Source: an uncultured Christensenellaceae bacterium | GTDB lineage: Bacteria; Bacillota; Clostridia; Christensenellales; Christensenellaceae | Direction: 5' to 3' | Assembly: GCA_934555865.1 (NCBI GenBank) | Contig: CAKTFI010000001.1 | Span: 25,785-89,784, forward strand | DNA: 64,000 nt | Part shown: positions 7,433 to 16,105 of the stretch, one piece after another | How the letters are laid out: every line of letters begins with the position of its first letter | Numbering within the stretch: the first letter of the stretch is position 1 | Position numbers and translations under genes: made by a program | The notes under the pieces: generated by a model | What the model saw: only the letters and a program-made list of their open reading frames with translations | The model's database searches: none | What the model was told of the DNA's origin: nothing

Positions 7433-8929
7433 ATGAACAAACTGGAACGGACGACGCCCGCAGCGGCGGGGATCGATGCAAAACGGATGGAGGCAGCGCT
7501 TAAAAAGCTAGCGGCGCCGCGCTATGGCGCGCATGCCCTATTGGTGCTAAAGGGCGGCAAGGTCGTGGCTGAGCGGTACCGGGAACCGTACCGGGCGGGC
7601 AAGCTGCACAGCCTGTTTTCGGTGAGTAAGAGCTTTACGGCTGCGGCCATCGGCTTTGCCGAACAGGAGGGCCTACTGCGTCTAGAGGACTTCGTGACGG
7701 ACTATTTCCCGGAATACCTCCCCGCGCAGCCCTGCGAAAACATGCGGAAGCTGCGCATTTGGCACCTATTGACACTGTCGGCGGGATTTGACGCTGCGCC
7801 GGACGATTTCAAACGCAGATACCCGGGCGCAGTGGTCAACGACTTCCCCTATTCCTATGCGAATTTCCAATTTTCGGATACGGTCGATTGGGCAAAGGAC
7901 TTCCTGCGCAGCTATGTCGCGGAGGAACCGGGGCAAAGGTTTCTCTATTCCAGCGCCTGCACCTATATGCTCTCGGCCATTTTGCAGAAGGCGGCGGGGC
8001 AGAGTTTGGAGGAATACCTCGCCCCGCGCTTGTTTGCGCCGCTCGGGTTTTCCCGCGTATCGTGGCAGAAATGCAGCCAGGGCCGTAATGTGGGCGGATG
8101 GGGCATGAGCCTCTCGGCGGAGGACCTGGCCAAATTCGCGCAGTTCCTGCTGCAAAAGGGCGTCTGGGAAGGCAAGCAGCTTCTGAGCGCGGACTATATC
8201 GCGCGCATGACCTCGCCGCAGATCGCCATCGGCAACCGGTCGGCCAAGTGGGAAAAGCACTTCGGGTATCAGGTGTGGATCCTGGGGGAGGACGGCGACT
8301 ACGCCGGGATCGGCGCGTTTGGGCAGATGTATGTTGTGTTCCCGGCGCAGGACGCCGTGTTTGTCATGCTGGGCGGGAGCCGCGCCTATATGCGGGCGCT
8401 GGATGTGCTGCTCGGGGACCTGAAGGAAGCGTTGCGCGGCGGAGATGCAGCGGAAGCCGTGTCTTCTTCGGCGGCGGGGGAACTGCCGCAGCTGTACCTG
8501 CCGGACGGCGTGAGCTCCTGGGATATGCCGTTGGCGCAGCAGTTTTCGGGCAAAAAATATGCCTTTTCACCCAACCTGTTCGGGATCACGGGCATGCAGT
8601 TCCAATTCGGTGCGGAGGATTCCCTCCGGTTGGAGGTCGCGGGCGAGTCGACGGAATTGAAGATTGGCGCGGGGTATTGGGAATACGGAAAAACAGCGGT
8701 GCGGGAAACGCCGCAGACCGACACACATACGCAACTCCTGTTTTCCCGGGTCGCCTGCGCCGGTGCGTGGGAGGGTGAGGTATATCACCTTGTTCTGGTG
8801 TTCTACGAGACCTGCTATGTGCTAGAGCTGTTCTGCACCTTCCATAATCACGGACTCTCCGTACGCACACGGCGCAATGTGGGATTTGTGGCGGAAGCAG
8901 ACACGATGTTGCTGGGCATGCGGGTATAA
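7433..8929 (+). CDS. Beta-lactamase-related serine hydrolase
   Basis: Protein of 498 residues in the class C beta-lactamase / penicillin-binding-protein superfamily. The nucleophile motif SVSK (SxxK, Ser63-Lys66) and the second motif YSS near residue 165 are seen, while the third motif is GAFG rather than KTG or HxG. There is no signal peptide, so it probably acts inside the cell as an esterase, peptidase or amidase rather than in resistance. The final 150 residues form an extra beta-rich domain. It stands divergent from the thioesterase. Confidence 0.85.
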   Translation: MNKLERTTPAAAGIDAKRMEAALKKLAAPRYGAHALLVLKGGKVVAERYREPYRAGKLHSLFSVSKSFTAAAIGFAEQEGLLRLEDFVTDYFPEYLPAQPCENMRKLRIWHLLTLSAGFDAAPDDFKRRYPGAVVNDFPYSYANFQFSDTVDWAKDFLRSYVAEEPGQRFLYSSACTYMLSAILQKAAGQSLEEYLAPRLFAPLGFSRVSWQKCSQGRNVGGWGMSLSAEDLAKFAQFLLQKGVWEGKQLLSADYIARMTSPQIAIGNRSAKWEKHFGYQVWILGEDGDYAGIGAFGQMYVVFPAQDAVFVMLGGSRAYMRALDVLLGDLKEALRGGDAAEAVSSSAAGELPQLYLPDGVSSWDMPLAQQFSGKKYAFSPNLFGITGMQFQFGAEDSLRLEVAGESTELKIGAGYWEYGKTAVRETPQTDTHTQLLFSRVACAGAWEGEVYHLVLVFYETCYVLELFCTFHNHGLSVRTRRNVGFVAEADTMLLGMRV

Positions 8930-8954
8930 GGAACCGCATATTCGAGCAAAAGAA

Positions 8955-8976
8955 AAGGCCGGCGAATGCCGGCCGA
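8955..8976 (-). terminator. Hairpin with a minus-strand U-run
   Basis: GGCCGGC / GCCGGCC stem. Only the minus strand has a T-rich tail (TTTTCTTTT), so it would stop transcription coming leftwards from the small ORF region, not the serine hydrolase transcript. Confidence 0.6.
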
Positions 8977-9214
8977 GACAAATTTGCCATGCTTGTCAAC
9001 ACGCGATCCGGATTTACCCGCGATCGGAGCCTATAGGGAAATGAATACTCATCATACAGTTAACGAGAAAGTGCAAAATTCCTTCCGCCTGCGGAAAAGA
9101 CCTATGCGCGCCCGATGGACGCCGATGCATATCGCACAGAAGCACAGCCGGCAGCGGGAAAAAGTCAAAAAACGCTGCCCCATATCGCCATGTCCCCGTG
9201 AGAGGGAATTTTAT

Positions 9215-9286
9215 TTATTCGCCGAAAGTCCACGCAGCCTCCGCGTGGGAGCAACATTCCTCTTCGGCCACAGCTTCCTGCTGCAT
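9215..9286 (-). CDS. Candidate 23-residue acidic Cys-Cys peptide
   Basis: A minus-strand frame encoding MQQEAVAEEECCSHAEAAW plus four residues. AAGGGGTGAG stands five bases ahead of the ATG, a good ribosome binding site, and a minus-strand terminator lies downstream. The peptide is acidic with adjacent cysteines. Against it: the same DNA folds well (CCACGC / GCGTGG within GCCGAA / TTCGGC), so it may be a structured RNA instead. I do not recognise a family. Confidence 0.3.
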   Translation of the reverse strand: MQQEAVAEEECCSHAEAAWTFGE

Positions 9287-9454
9287 GGGACTCACCCCTT
9301 TCTAAAAAGTCAGAGAATAAAAGAGTTAAGAATATATCGCTGGGGGATGGTAACGGCCCCTTGCTCTATGCTTATATATTCGGCGCGGAGGGCGGAAATC
9401 CTTCCCGAAAGGCAAAACTTTTTGCGAAATCGGTGAAAAGTTAGGCGGGAGATA

Positions 9455-9463
9455 TGATATAAT
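9455..9463 (+). promoter_or_regulatory. Extended -10 promoter of the DUF2156 gene
   Basis: TGATATAAT is a perfect extended -10 (TGnTATAAT) 48 bases before the start codon at 9512; the -35 region is weak, as is usual for this promoter class. Confidence 0.6.
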
Positions 9464-9511
9464 GGAAAAGAAATTTATGGGAATCCAATTTTTGGGGAGA
9501 AAAAACAGTTT

Positions 9512-10393
9512 ATGATAGAATTGAAGGAATTCACGTTGGACCTGAAGGAACGATACGAACAGATGCTGGGGGGCATCCCCACTTCGTTTTACCGTTTCAG
9601 CAACATCTATATGGCGAAGGACTGTTCGCACCTGCGCTATGCGGAGATCGACGGCGCATTTTGTGTCGTCGCGCTGCCGCCGACCTCGCCAGAGGACGCG
9701 TATGGCTTTTTCCCACTGAATGCGGAGGAGTCCAAGCTGCGCCATGCGTTTTTGACGCTGCGCAAGGAACTCGGCATCGAGCGGTTCTATGTGCCGTCGG
9801 AGGTGCTGCCGCAGGTGGAGGCCGAATGCCCGGAGATGTTCGACATGGAGGCTTCCCGCGGGGACTTTGACTATGTGTACCGCACGCAGGACCTCATCGA
9901 ATTGCCCGGGAAAAAGTACCACGGCAAGCGCAATCACCTCTCCAAATTCACCTCGACCTATGATTATGAATATGTGCCGCTCGACGGGCAAAATTTTTCG
10001 CAGTGTCAGCCGATGATGGACGCCTGGTTTGCCGCGCACACGGATGTCAATACGCCGTTTTTTGACGAGGAGCAGGTCATCCACACCCTGATGGATAATT
10101 TCGACGCCCTCGGGCTGCGGGCCGGGGCGCTGCGCGTGAACGGGGAGATCTGCGCGTTCTCCATCGGCGAATTGACCGCGCCGGACACCGCGCACATCAT
10201 CATCGAAAAGGCGGATGTCCGCTATAACGGCGCGTACACGGCGATCAATCAGGAATTTTTGAAAAACGCCTGGGCGGAAACGCGCCTTGTCAACCGCGAG
10301 GAGGACATGGGGCACGAGGGCCTACGCAAGGCGAAGGAATCCTACCACCCGGTGCACTTCAACGAGGTATACAAACTGAGCTTCAAAAACTGA
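9512..10393 (+). CDS. DUF2156 (phosphatidylglycerol-lysyltransferase C-domain-like) protein
   Basis: Cytosolic protein of 293 residues matching the DUF2156 family, a double-GNAT fold related to the catalytic half of MprF. The central signature KYHGKRNHLSKF near residue 135 and the late YTAINQEF...NREEDMG...LRKAKESYHP region are the typical landmarks. MprF relatives use aminoacyl-tRNA to modify lipids, but this stand-alone form lacks the membrane flippase and its acceptor is unknown. GGGGAGAAAA precedes the start. A terminator follows 13 bases after the stop. Confidence 0.85.
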   Translation: MIELKEFTLDLKERYEQMLGGIPTSFYRFSNIYMAKDCSHLRYAEIDGAFCVVALPPTSPEDAYGFFPLNAEESKLRHAFLTLRKELGIERFYVPSEVLPQVEAECPEMFDMEASRGDFDYVYRTQDLIELPGKKYHGKRNHLSKFTSTYDYEYVPLDGQNFSQCQPMMDAWFAAHTDVNTPFFDEEQVIHTLMDNFDALGLRAGALRVNGEICAFSIGELTAPDTAHIIIEKADVRYNGAYTAINQEFLKNAWAETRLVNREEDMGHEGLRKAKESYHPVHFNEVYKLSFKN

Positions 10394-10405
10394 GTAGGAT
10401 GCGGA

Positions 10406-10433
10406 CTGCCGGCCCTGGGCCGGCAGTTTTTTT
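10406..10433 (+). terminator. Terminator of the DUF2156 gene
   Basis: CTGCCGGCC / GGCCGGCAG with a CTG loop, followed by TTTTTTT. Its tail abuts the -35 element of the spoIIR promoter. Confidence 0.9.
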
Positions 10434-10463
10434 GCATAGCGCGGGAAAAATCTGCCAATACTA
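10434..10463 (+). promoter_or_regulatory. Sigma-F-like promoter of spoIIR
   Basis: GCATA at 10434-10438, exactly 15 bases, then GCCAATACTA at 10454-10463. Against the published forespore sigma-F consensus (GYATA, N15, GGHHANAHTR) only the second base of the -10 differs. It ends 30 bases before the spoIIR start codon, and no sigma-A box is visible here. Confidence 0.65.
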
Positions 10464-10493
10464 ACGGAAAAGATTGGAAAGGCAGATCGAAAA

Positions 10494-11006
10494 ATGCGAA
10501 GAATTTGCGGAATGCTGTTGGTGCTTTGTTTGCTGCTGCCGCCGTTGGCGAATGCGATCGACCCCCTGCGGCTGCATGTGATCGCGAACAGCGACTCCCC
10601 GGCGGATCAGCGGGTGAAATTGGCGGTACGCGACCAGATCCTTGCAGAGCATGGCGAGGACTTCCGGGCGTGTAAGAACAAGGCTGCGGCCGAAGAGGCA
10701 GCCCGGCGGGAAGCAGAGGCGCTGCGGGAAACGGCGGATGCCGTTTTGCGGGCAGAGGGCGTTTCCTATCGGGCGACGGTGGAGGTAACGGAGGCCGCCT
10801 TTCCGGACAAGCAATACGAAGGCCTTGTGTATCCGGCGGGAGACTACGACGCAGTGCGGGTCGTGCTGGGCGAGGGCGCGGGCGCAAACTGGTGGTGCGT
10901 GATGTTCCCGCCACTCTGCCTCCTGTCGGACGAGGGGGCGGGGGAAGAGGTGGAATATACCTCACTGCTGCTCGAATGGTTAGGGCAGTTGTTCCAATGG
11001 GAATGA
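10494..11006 (+). CDS. spoIIR: Stage II sporulation protein R
   Basis: Secreted signalling protein of 170 residues made in the forespore that triggers SpoIIGA to process pro-sigma-E in the mother cell. A signal peptide covers residues 1-21 (cleavage after ANA), followed by the family signature RLHVIANSDSPADQ and, near the end, the conserved NWWCVMFPPLC. GAAAGG precedes the start. It is monocistronic-looking and its upstream region carries a sigma-F-type promoter, as expected from the known regulation of this gene in Bacillus. Its presence indicates an endospore former. Confidence 0.95.
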   Translation: MRRICGMLLVLCLLLPPLANAIDPLRLHVIANSDSPADQRVKLAVRDQILAEHGEDFRACKNKAAAEEAARREAEALRETADAVLRAEGVSYRATVEVTEAAFPDKQYEGLVYPAGDYDAVRVVLGEGAGANWWCVMFPPLCLLSDEGAGEEVEYTSLLLEWLGQLFQWE

Positions 11007-11060
11007 AAGATTGAAAATTGAAAAAATTCGTAAAAAAAGAAGATTTCGGGAAAGAAATAC

Positions 11061-11087
11061 TTGCAAAAACGGAAAAGGTAGTATACT
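11061..11087 (+). promoter_or_regulatory. Probable promoter of the DUF1934 operon
   Basis: TTGCAA and TATACT separated by 15 bases, 40 bases ahead of the start codon. The spacer is two bases shorter than optimum. Confidence 0.45.
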
Positions 11088-11126
11088 ATTGTACAAATAA
11101 AAATGAAACGGAAATCATAGGAAACA

Positions 11127-11588
11127 ATGGAGAATGTTGTCATCAATGTAGTAGGCAGCCTGACGCGGTGGGGCCAGACGGAGGAGACGGAATTCTTCAC
11201 CCGGGGCACCGTGGAAATGCAGGATGAACAAACAGTTCTTTCATACCTCGGAACGGGCGGAGAGGACGACCGGATGGAGATCACGCTGTCCGGCGGGGAA
11301 GTCACGCTGAAAAAGCCGGAATCCCGAACCGGCGACGCGGCGATCGTGGTACTGCGGGAAAAGCAGGCGTACTCCAGCTTCTATCACACGCCGGTGGGGG
11401 TCGTGGCCGTGCAGGTCTACCCGACGCTGGTGCATGTGCAAAAGGAAGCGGAACAGGGAAAGATCGAACTCGAATATATCACGAGCATTGCAGATACGCA
11501 GGCAGTCAACCGGCTGCGGGTGGAATATGCCCGGCGATACAGGGATATACAGAAAATGAAACGGGGAGGAGAAAACAATGGTCATTGA
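11127..11588 (+). CDS. DUF1934 (YwiB-like) beta-barrel protein
   Basis: Cytosolic protein of 153 residues. It resembles the DUF1934 family, small lipocalin-like barrels (YwiB of Bacillus), with regular short strands such as GTVEMQDEQTVLSYLG and a C-terminal basic helix. The family has no settled function. The start at 11127 has only a weak AGG upstream. Its stop overlaps the start of the next gene by 11 bases, so the two are translationally coupled. Confidence 0.75.
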   Translation: MENVVINVVGSLTRWGQTEETEFFTRGTVEMQDEQTVLSYLGTGGEDDRMEITLSGGEVTLKKPESRTGDAAIVVLREKQAYSSFYHTPVGVVAVQVYPTLVHVQKEAEQGKIELEYITSIADTQAVNRLRVEYARRYRDIQKMKRGGENNGH

Positions 11589-12237
11589 ATGGATTGCACA
11601 TGCTTGCTTTCGGGTAACGCTGGAGGACGGGAGATGTCTTGTATTTGACCCATTTTGCAATATTGGTTATCAGATGCCGAAGATCCGGGCGGACCTGGTG
11701 ACGGTGAGCCACGGGCATTTTGATCATAACGCGGTGGAGGCGCTTGCGGGGGATTTCCGGGTGTTCGACAAGGCCGGAGACTATGCGGCGGATGGCGTGG
11801 AGATCCGGGGGATCCCGAGCTTTCACGACGACGCGCACGGCGAAAAGCGCGGCGGGAACCTGATCTTTCAGGTGCGGGCCGAGGGGCTCACGCTCACCCA
11901 TCTGGGCGACCTTGGGCATCTGCCGGACGAGGCGCTCTATGAAAAGCTTGCGGGGACGGATGTGCTCATGATCCCGATCGGCGGGAACTATACGATCGAC
12001 GCGGCGCAGGCCTTTGAGATCTGCCGCCGGGTGGAACCGAACATCATCCTGCCCATGCACTATAAGACGCCGGGACTCACGGTGGATGTCGCGCGGCGGC
12101 ACCTGTTTGAAGAAGCCGTGAAGGGGCATTTCGACTGCTCGCAGCTCGGCAAGAGCGAATTTTCCTATGTCGCGGCGGACAAGAAGAAGCGGACGCGCGT
12201 GATCTGGATGGATCCGTCGGCGCAGCAGGAAGTGTAA
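11578..12237 (+). CDS. UlaG-like metallo-beta-lactamase-fold hydrolase
   Basis: Cytosolic metal-dependent hydrolase of 219 residues. The signature SHGHFDHNA (HxHxDH, near residue 44-50) and later metal ligands in THLGDLG, GGNYTID and PMHY are in the order of the UPF0173/UlaG-like family. Members are used on lactones, phosphodiesters or have no known substrate. GGAGGAG lies upstream, within the end of the DUF1934 gene, and the operon ends at the terminator at 12239-12268. Confidence 0.88.
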   Translation: MVIEWIAHACFRVTLEDGRCLVFDPFCNIGYQMPKIRADLVTVSHGHFDHNAVEALAGDFRVFDKAGDYAADGVEIRGIPSFHDDAHGEKRGGNLIFQVRAEGLTLTHLGDLGHLPDEALYEKLAGTDVLMIPIGGNYTIDAAQAFEICRRVEPNIILPMHYKTPGLTVDVARRHLFEEAVKGHFDCSQLGKSEFSYVAADKKKRTRVIWMDPSAQQEV

Positions 12238-12238
12238 A

Positions 12239-12268
12239 GAAAACCGGAGAGCGTTCTCCGGTTTTTTT
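12239..12268 (+). terminator. Terminator of the DUF1934 operon
   Basis: AAACCGGAGA / TCTCCGGTTT stem followed by TTTTT. Confidence 0.9.
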
Positions 12269-12309
12269 GTGCGGTTTTTAGGAACTTTCCGCGAAAAAGC
12301 GAACATTCC

Positions 12310-12338
12310 TTGACAATTCCCCGGGGATTCTCCATAAT
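12310..12338 (+). promoter_or_regulatory. Sigma-A promoter of rho
   Basis: A perfect TTGACA at 12310-12315, a 17-bp spacer and CATAAT at 12333-12338. The leader to the rho start is about 120 bases and contains two GC hairpins (TCCGG-CGCG-TCCGGA and CGCCCGAGGCGGGCG), a plausible place for autogenous control. Confidence 0.8.
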
Positions 12339-12467
12339 AGAGGCAATTCGTTTTATTTTTGTTTTCTTTCCAAAGAAAGTCCGGCGCGTCCGGACCGATC
12401 TGTCATCGCCCGAGGCGGGCGGAATACACGAAAACCCTATTCGAAAATCCAGTGAACGGAGAATGAT

Positions 12468-13898
12468 ATGGAAGTGGAGAACCTTTCCAAGAAAACCCTG
12501 GCTGATCTGCGCGAGATCGCCAAGATGGCGGGGATAAAGTCTGTCACCGTCTACCGCAAGGACCAGCTGCTGCAAAAGCTGATGGCCTTGCAGGCGGCGC
12601 AGGAGCAGGCCCCGACACAGCCGGAGGAGGCGGCTCGCCCGGCGGGTGCGCCCCGGGAGGCGGAGGCCCCCAGGGAGGAAGCGCGGCCCGCGCGCGGAGA
12701 GCGGCATGCGCGGCAGCGGCAGGAGGCCCGGAGCGAGGCGGACGGCGAGGCAGAGGGTATCCTGGAGATCCACCCGGACGGATATGGCTTCCTGCGCAAG
12801 GAAAACTATCTGCCCGGCAGCAAGGATGTCTATGTGTCCATGATGCAGATCCGCAAGCTGGGGCTGCGGCCGGGCGACAAGATCTCCGGCAAGACGCGCT
12901 CGCCCAAGGAGGCGGACCGCCTGCTGGCCATGCTGTATGTGGACACGATCAACGGCTTTCCGGTGCGGCAGTGCTTTCACCGGCCGAATTTTGACGATCT
13001 GACGCCGATCTTCCCGGAGGAGCGCTATACGCTGGAGCGCGCGGGCGAGGACGGCGACCTGTCCATCCGCCTCATCGACCTGGCGGCGCCGATCGGCCGG
13101 GGACAGCGCGGGCTCATCGTCGCGCCGCCCAAAGCGGGCAAGACGACGATCTTAAAAAAGATCGCCAACCGCATCACGGAAAACTACCCGGACACGGAGC
13201 TGTTGGTGCTGCTCATCGACGAGCGCCCGGAGGAAGTGACGGATATGCAGCGCTCGATCCGGGGGGATGTCATCTATTCGACCTTTGACGAGCGCCCGGA
13301 AAACCACACCCGCGTGTCCGAGATGGTCATCGAGCGGGCCAAGCGGCTGGTCGAGCACGGCAAGGATGTCGTGATCCTCCTGGACAGCATCACGCGGCTG
13401 GTGCGGGCGTATAACCTGACGGTGCCGCCGTCGGGGCGGACGCTCTCGGGCGGGCTGGATCCGGCGGCGCTGTATAAGCCGAAGCGGTTTTTCGGCGCGG
13501 CGCGCAACATCGAGCACGGCGGCAGCCTCACGATCCTGGCGACGGCGCTTATAGAGACGGGCAGCCGGATGGACGATATCATCTTTGAGGAATTCAAGGG
13601 CACGGGGAATATGGAGCTGCATCTGGACCGGCGGCTGTCGGAAAAGCGGATCTTCCCGGCGCTCGACCTGGCAAAGTCCGGGACGCGCAGAGAAGAAAAG
13701 CTCCTAAGCCCGGAGGAGCTGGAGGGCGTGTGGGTCATGCGCCGCAGCCTGGCGGCCGGGGAATCGACCGAGGGGATCGAGGCGGTGCTCTCCATGCTTT
13801 CCCGGACGCGGAGCAACGCGGAATTTTTGAAATTGTTACAGGATGGGCAGCGCAGCCTGGAAAAGCAGGGCTACCGGATGAACAATTCTCGCCATTGA
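12468..13898 (+). CDS. rho: Transcription termination factor Rho
   Basis: Hexameric RNA-dependent ATPase of 476 residues that releases RNA polymerase at factor-dependent terminators. Domains in order: Rho-N helix bundle (residues 1-42), an alanine/arginine/glutamate-rich linker (about 45-95), the cold-shock-like RNA-binding domain starting at GILEIHPDGYGFLR, then the RecA-like motor with Walker A APPKAGKTT and LIDERPEEVTD. The C-terminus keeps LSRTRSNAEFL. The charged linker is longer than in Escherichia, which is common in high-GC Gram-positives. GGAG lies seven bases before the start. No terminator hairpin follows; rpmE has its own promoter. Confidence 0.97.
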   Translation: MEVENLSKKTLADLREIAKMAGIKSVTVYRKDQLLQKLMALQAAQEQAPTQPEEAARPAGAPREAEAPREEARPARGERHARQRQEARSEADGEAEGILEIHPDGYGFLRKENYLPGSKDVYVSMMQIRKLGLRPGDKISGKTRSPKEADRLLAMLYVDTINGFPVRQCFHRPNFDDLTPIFPEERYTLERAGEDGDLSIRLIDLAAPIGRGQRGLIVAPPKAGKTTILKKIANRITENYPDTELLVLLIDERPEEVTDMQRSIRGDVIYSTFDERPENHTRVSEMVIERAKRLVEHGKDVVILLDSITRLVRAYNLTVPPSGRTLSGGLDPAALYKPKRFFGAARNIEHGGSLTILATALIETGSRMDDIIFEEFKGTGNMELHLDRRLSEKRIFPALDLAKSGTRREEKLLSPEELEGVWVMRRSLAAGESTEGIEAVLSMLSRTRSNAEFLKLLQDGQRSLEKQGYRMNNSRH

Positions 13899-13920
13899 AG
13901 AAAAAATTCACAAAAATCCC

Positions 13921-13949
13921 TTGCATTGCCGAGGGTTTCTAGGTATACT
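13921..13949 (+). promoter_or_regulatory. Promoter of rpmE
   Basis: TTGCAT, 17-bp spacer, TATACT, 36 bases before the start codon. Confidence 0.75.
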
Positions 13950-13985
13950 ATTTATGCTTACTATAAAAGGAAGAGGTGAATGCTA

Positions 13986-14186
13986 ATGAAGCCTAATATA
14001 CATCCTCAGTACGGAGAATGCGTTGTAAAGTGCGCATGCGGCGAAACCTTCGTGACCGGCTCCGTCAAGAAAGAGATGAAGGTCGATGTCTGCTCCAAGT
14101 GCCATCCGTTCTTTACGGGCAAACAGAAGCTCGTGGATACAGGTGGGCGTGTGGACCGTTTCAAGAAGAGATACGGAATCGATTAA
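13986..14186 (+). CDS. rpmE: Ribosomal protein bL31
   Basis: Ribosomal large-subunit protein of 66 residues. It is the zinc-binding (C+) form, with CACG near residue 16 and CSKC near residue 37. It bridges the two ribosomal subunits and its zinc makes it a possible reserve for the cell. The start at 13986 is chosen over an in-frame ATG at 13980 because GAGGTG at 13973-13978 leaves seven bases rather than one. Flanked by its own promoter and terminator. Confidence 0.96.
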   Translation: MKPNIHPQYGECVVKCACGETFVTGSVKKEMKVDVCSKCHPFFTGKQKLVDTGGRVDRFKKRYGID

Positions 14187-14198
14187 TGTATCAAAAAA

Positions 14199-14225
14199 TA
14201 GACCGCCTGTCGGTCTGTTTTTTTA
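14199..14225 (+). terminator. Terminator of rpmE
   Basis: AGACCG / CGGTCT stem with a CCTGT loop, followed by a long T-run. Confidence 0.85.
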
Positions 14226-14256
14226 TATACGAAAAATTGACGGAGAAAGGCGAACG

Positions 14257-15252
14257 ATGAAGAAAAGTTCTGTGGGCGGGCAGGGCGTGATGGACGGCAT
14301 CATGATGCGCTCGCCAAAAAAGAGCGCTCTCGCGGTCCGCAAGGCGGATGGGGAGATCGAATTAAAGGTCTGGGAAAATAAGCAGCATACCTCGGTGTTT
14401 TATAAGATTCCGGTCGTGCGGGGCGTGCTTTCGTTTATCGATATGATGGTGGGGGGTGTGCGCGTGCTCGCGGATTCGGCCAAGATGGCCGGCGCGGCAG
14501 AGGAGGATTATGCACCCTCGAAATTGGAACAGGCGATCGCCAAAAAGACGGGCAAGGCGGCGGAGGATGTCATGATCTTCTTCGCCGTGCTGGTGGCACT
14601 TGGGCTGGCGGTCGGGTTATTCTTCGTGCTGCCGACGCTGATCACCGGGCTGTTCCGGCGGGCAATTCAAAGCCGGTTTTTGATCAATCTCTTGGACGGC
14701 TGCATCCGGATCGTCATTTTTCTCGCCTATATTTTGGCGGTGTCCCTGCTCCCGGACATCAAGACGGTGTTTCGCTATCACGGGGCGGAACACAAGACGA
14801 TCTTCTGCTATGAAAACGACCTGCCGCTCTGCGTGGAAAATGTGGCGCCGCAAAAGCGCCTGCACCCGCGCTGCGGGACGAGTTACCTGCTGCTCGTCAT
14901 GGTGATCTCAACACTCGTCTATTCCTGCGTGCCAGTGGGTGATTCATTGCTGCTGCGCATGGGCGTGCGCATCCTGCTGCTCCCGCTGGTGGCCGGGGTG
15001 TCGTATGAGGTCTTGAAGCTGCTGGCCAAGGGTGATAGCCTGTTCGTGCGCATCCTGCGCTGGCCGGGGCTGCAATTGCAGCGCCTGACGACGGCGGAAC
15101 CGGATGCAGGTATGATGGAGGTGGCGATTGTCGCCTTTGAGGCGGCACTCGGCGAAAAGTCGCCGGAAGAAGTGGAGGCGCTTCGCGTCCGCTATGCCCG
15201 GGGCGAAGCGGCGGCGCGGCAGGAAGCGCAGGAGCTCCATGCGCAGGCTTGA
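14257..15252 (+). CDS. DUF1385 family membrane protein (YqhQ-like)
   Basis: Integral membrane protein of 331 residues. The N-terminal GGQGVMDGIMMRSP and the central YHGAEHKTI and LHPRCGTSYLL stretches are the hallmarks of DUF1385. About four to five membrane helices occupy residues 100-250. The histidine/glutamate/cysteine pattern suggests a buried metal site, but no function is established. The gene commonly sits between rpmE and prmC in Clostridia, as it does here. GGAGAAAGG precedes the start. The 3' end overlaps prmC by 14 bases. Confidence 0.9.
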   Translation: MKKSSVGGQGVMDGIMMRSPKKSALAVRKADGEIELKVWENKQHTSVFYKIPVVRGVLSFIDMMVGGVRVLADSAKMAGAAEEDYAPSKLEQAIAKKTGKAAEDVMIFFAVLVALGLAVGLFFVLPTLITGLFRRAIQSRFLINLLDGCIRIVIFLAYILAVSLLPDIKTVFRYHGAEHKTIFCYENDLPLCVENVAPQKRLHPRCGTSYLLLVMVISTLVYSCVPVGDSLLLRMGVRILLLPLVAGVSYEVLKLLAKGDSLFVRILRWPGLQLQRLTTAEPDAGMMEVAIVAFEAALGEKSPEEVEALRVRYARGEAAARQEAQELHAQA

Positions 15253-16105
15253 GGCGCTGCGCCTGTTTCGGGCGCGGCTGGAGAGCTTTGGCCTCCCGCC
15301 CGAGGAAGCGCAGGCCGAAGCGCGCTATGCGCTTGCTACTGTGCTGGATTGCTCGGTGGGGCAGCTGTACCTGGAGGGGCAGCGGGAGGTGAGCGCGTCC
15401 GCCGAAGCGCGCCTTGCCGAGATCCTGCGCCGCCGGGAACAAAAGGAACCGCTCGCCTATATCCTGGGCGAGCGTTCTTTTATGGGCCTTTCCTTCTTCG
15501 TGCGGTCGGGGGTGCTCATCCCGCGGCAGGAGACCGAGCTGCTGGTGGAGCAGGCGCTTCGAAAGATCCGCACGGAAGGGCTGCGGCGCGTGCTCGATCT
15601 GTGCACGGGTTCCGGCTGTATCGCGGTGAGCCTGGCCAAGCTCGGCGGGGCAGAGGTCTGCGCGTCGGACATCAGTCCGGAGGCGTTGGAGGTCGCACGC
15701 ATCAATGCGCAGCGGCAGCAGGTTGAGGTCAGGTTTGTGCAAAGCGACCTGTTTGAAAACCTGCCGGAAAGATATGATCTCATCACGGCGAACCCGCCGT
15801 ACATCACGCGGGCAGCCTATGCCGGCCTTGCGCCGGAGGTGAGGGACTATGAGCCCCGATTGGCCCTGCTGGGCGGGGAGGATGGACTAGATCTCTATCG
15901 CCGCATCGCCCGGGAGGCGCCCAGGCACCTGCGGGCGGGCGGATACCTGGCGCAGGAGATCGGATATGACCAGGCGGAGGCGGTCGAACGCCTCCTTTCG
16001 GCACAGGGATTTGCCGAGGTGCGCCTGGAGCGGGACTATGCCGGGCTGGACAGGATTCTCTGGGCGCGCTGGCTAGGGAACAGGAGCGAGGAAACGGATG
16101 TTTGA
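15239..16105 (+). CDS. prmC: Release factor glutamine methyltransferase
   Basis: SAM-dependent enzyme of 288 residues that methylates the GGQ glutamine of peptide chain release factors. An N-terminal helical domain is followed by the Rossmann domain with [14 protein letters not shown] (SAM site, about residue 118) and the catalytic NPPY in ITANPPYI near residue 184. The start at 15239 lies inside the end of the DUF1385 gene with AGGAG ahead of it. Its product modifies the release factor encoded by the next, overlapping gene. Confidence 0.96.
   Translation: MRRLEALRLFRARLESFGLPPEEAQAEARYALATVLDCSVGQLYLEGQREVSASAEARLAEILRRREQKEPLAYILGERSFMGLSFFVRSGVLIPRQETELLVEQALRKIRTEGLRRVLDLCTGSGCIAVSLAKLGGAEVCASDISPEALEVARINAQRQQVEVRFVQSDLFENLPERYDLITANPPYITRAAYAGLAPEVRDYEPRLALLGGEDGLDLYRRIAREAPRHLRAGGYLAQEIGYDQAEAVERLLSAQGFAEVRLERDYAGLDRILWARWLGNRSEETDV

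Larger units (their letters stand above)
8930..9511. other. Long intergenic region with hairpins and one tiny ORF
   Basis: This 580-base stretch has no standard-size gene. It holds the hairpin at 8955-8976, a GGCAGCG / CGCTGCC inverted repeat around 9151-9180, the small minus-strand reading frame at 9215-9286 and the extended -10 promoter of the next gene at 9455-9463. Confidence 0.5.
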
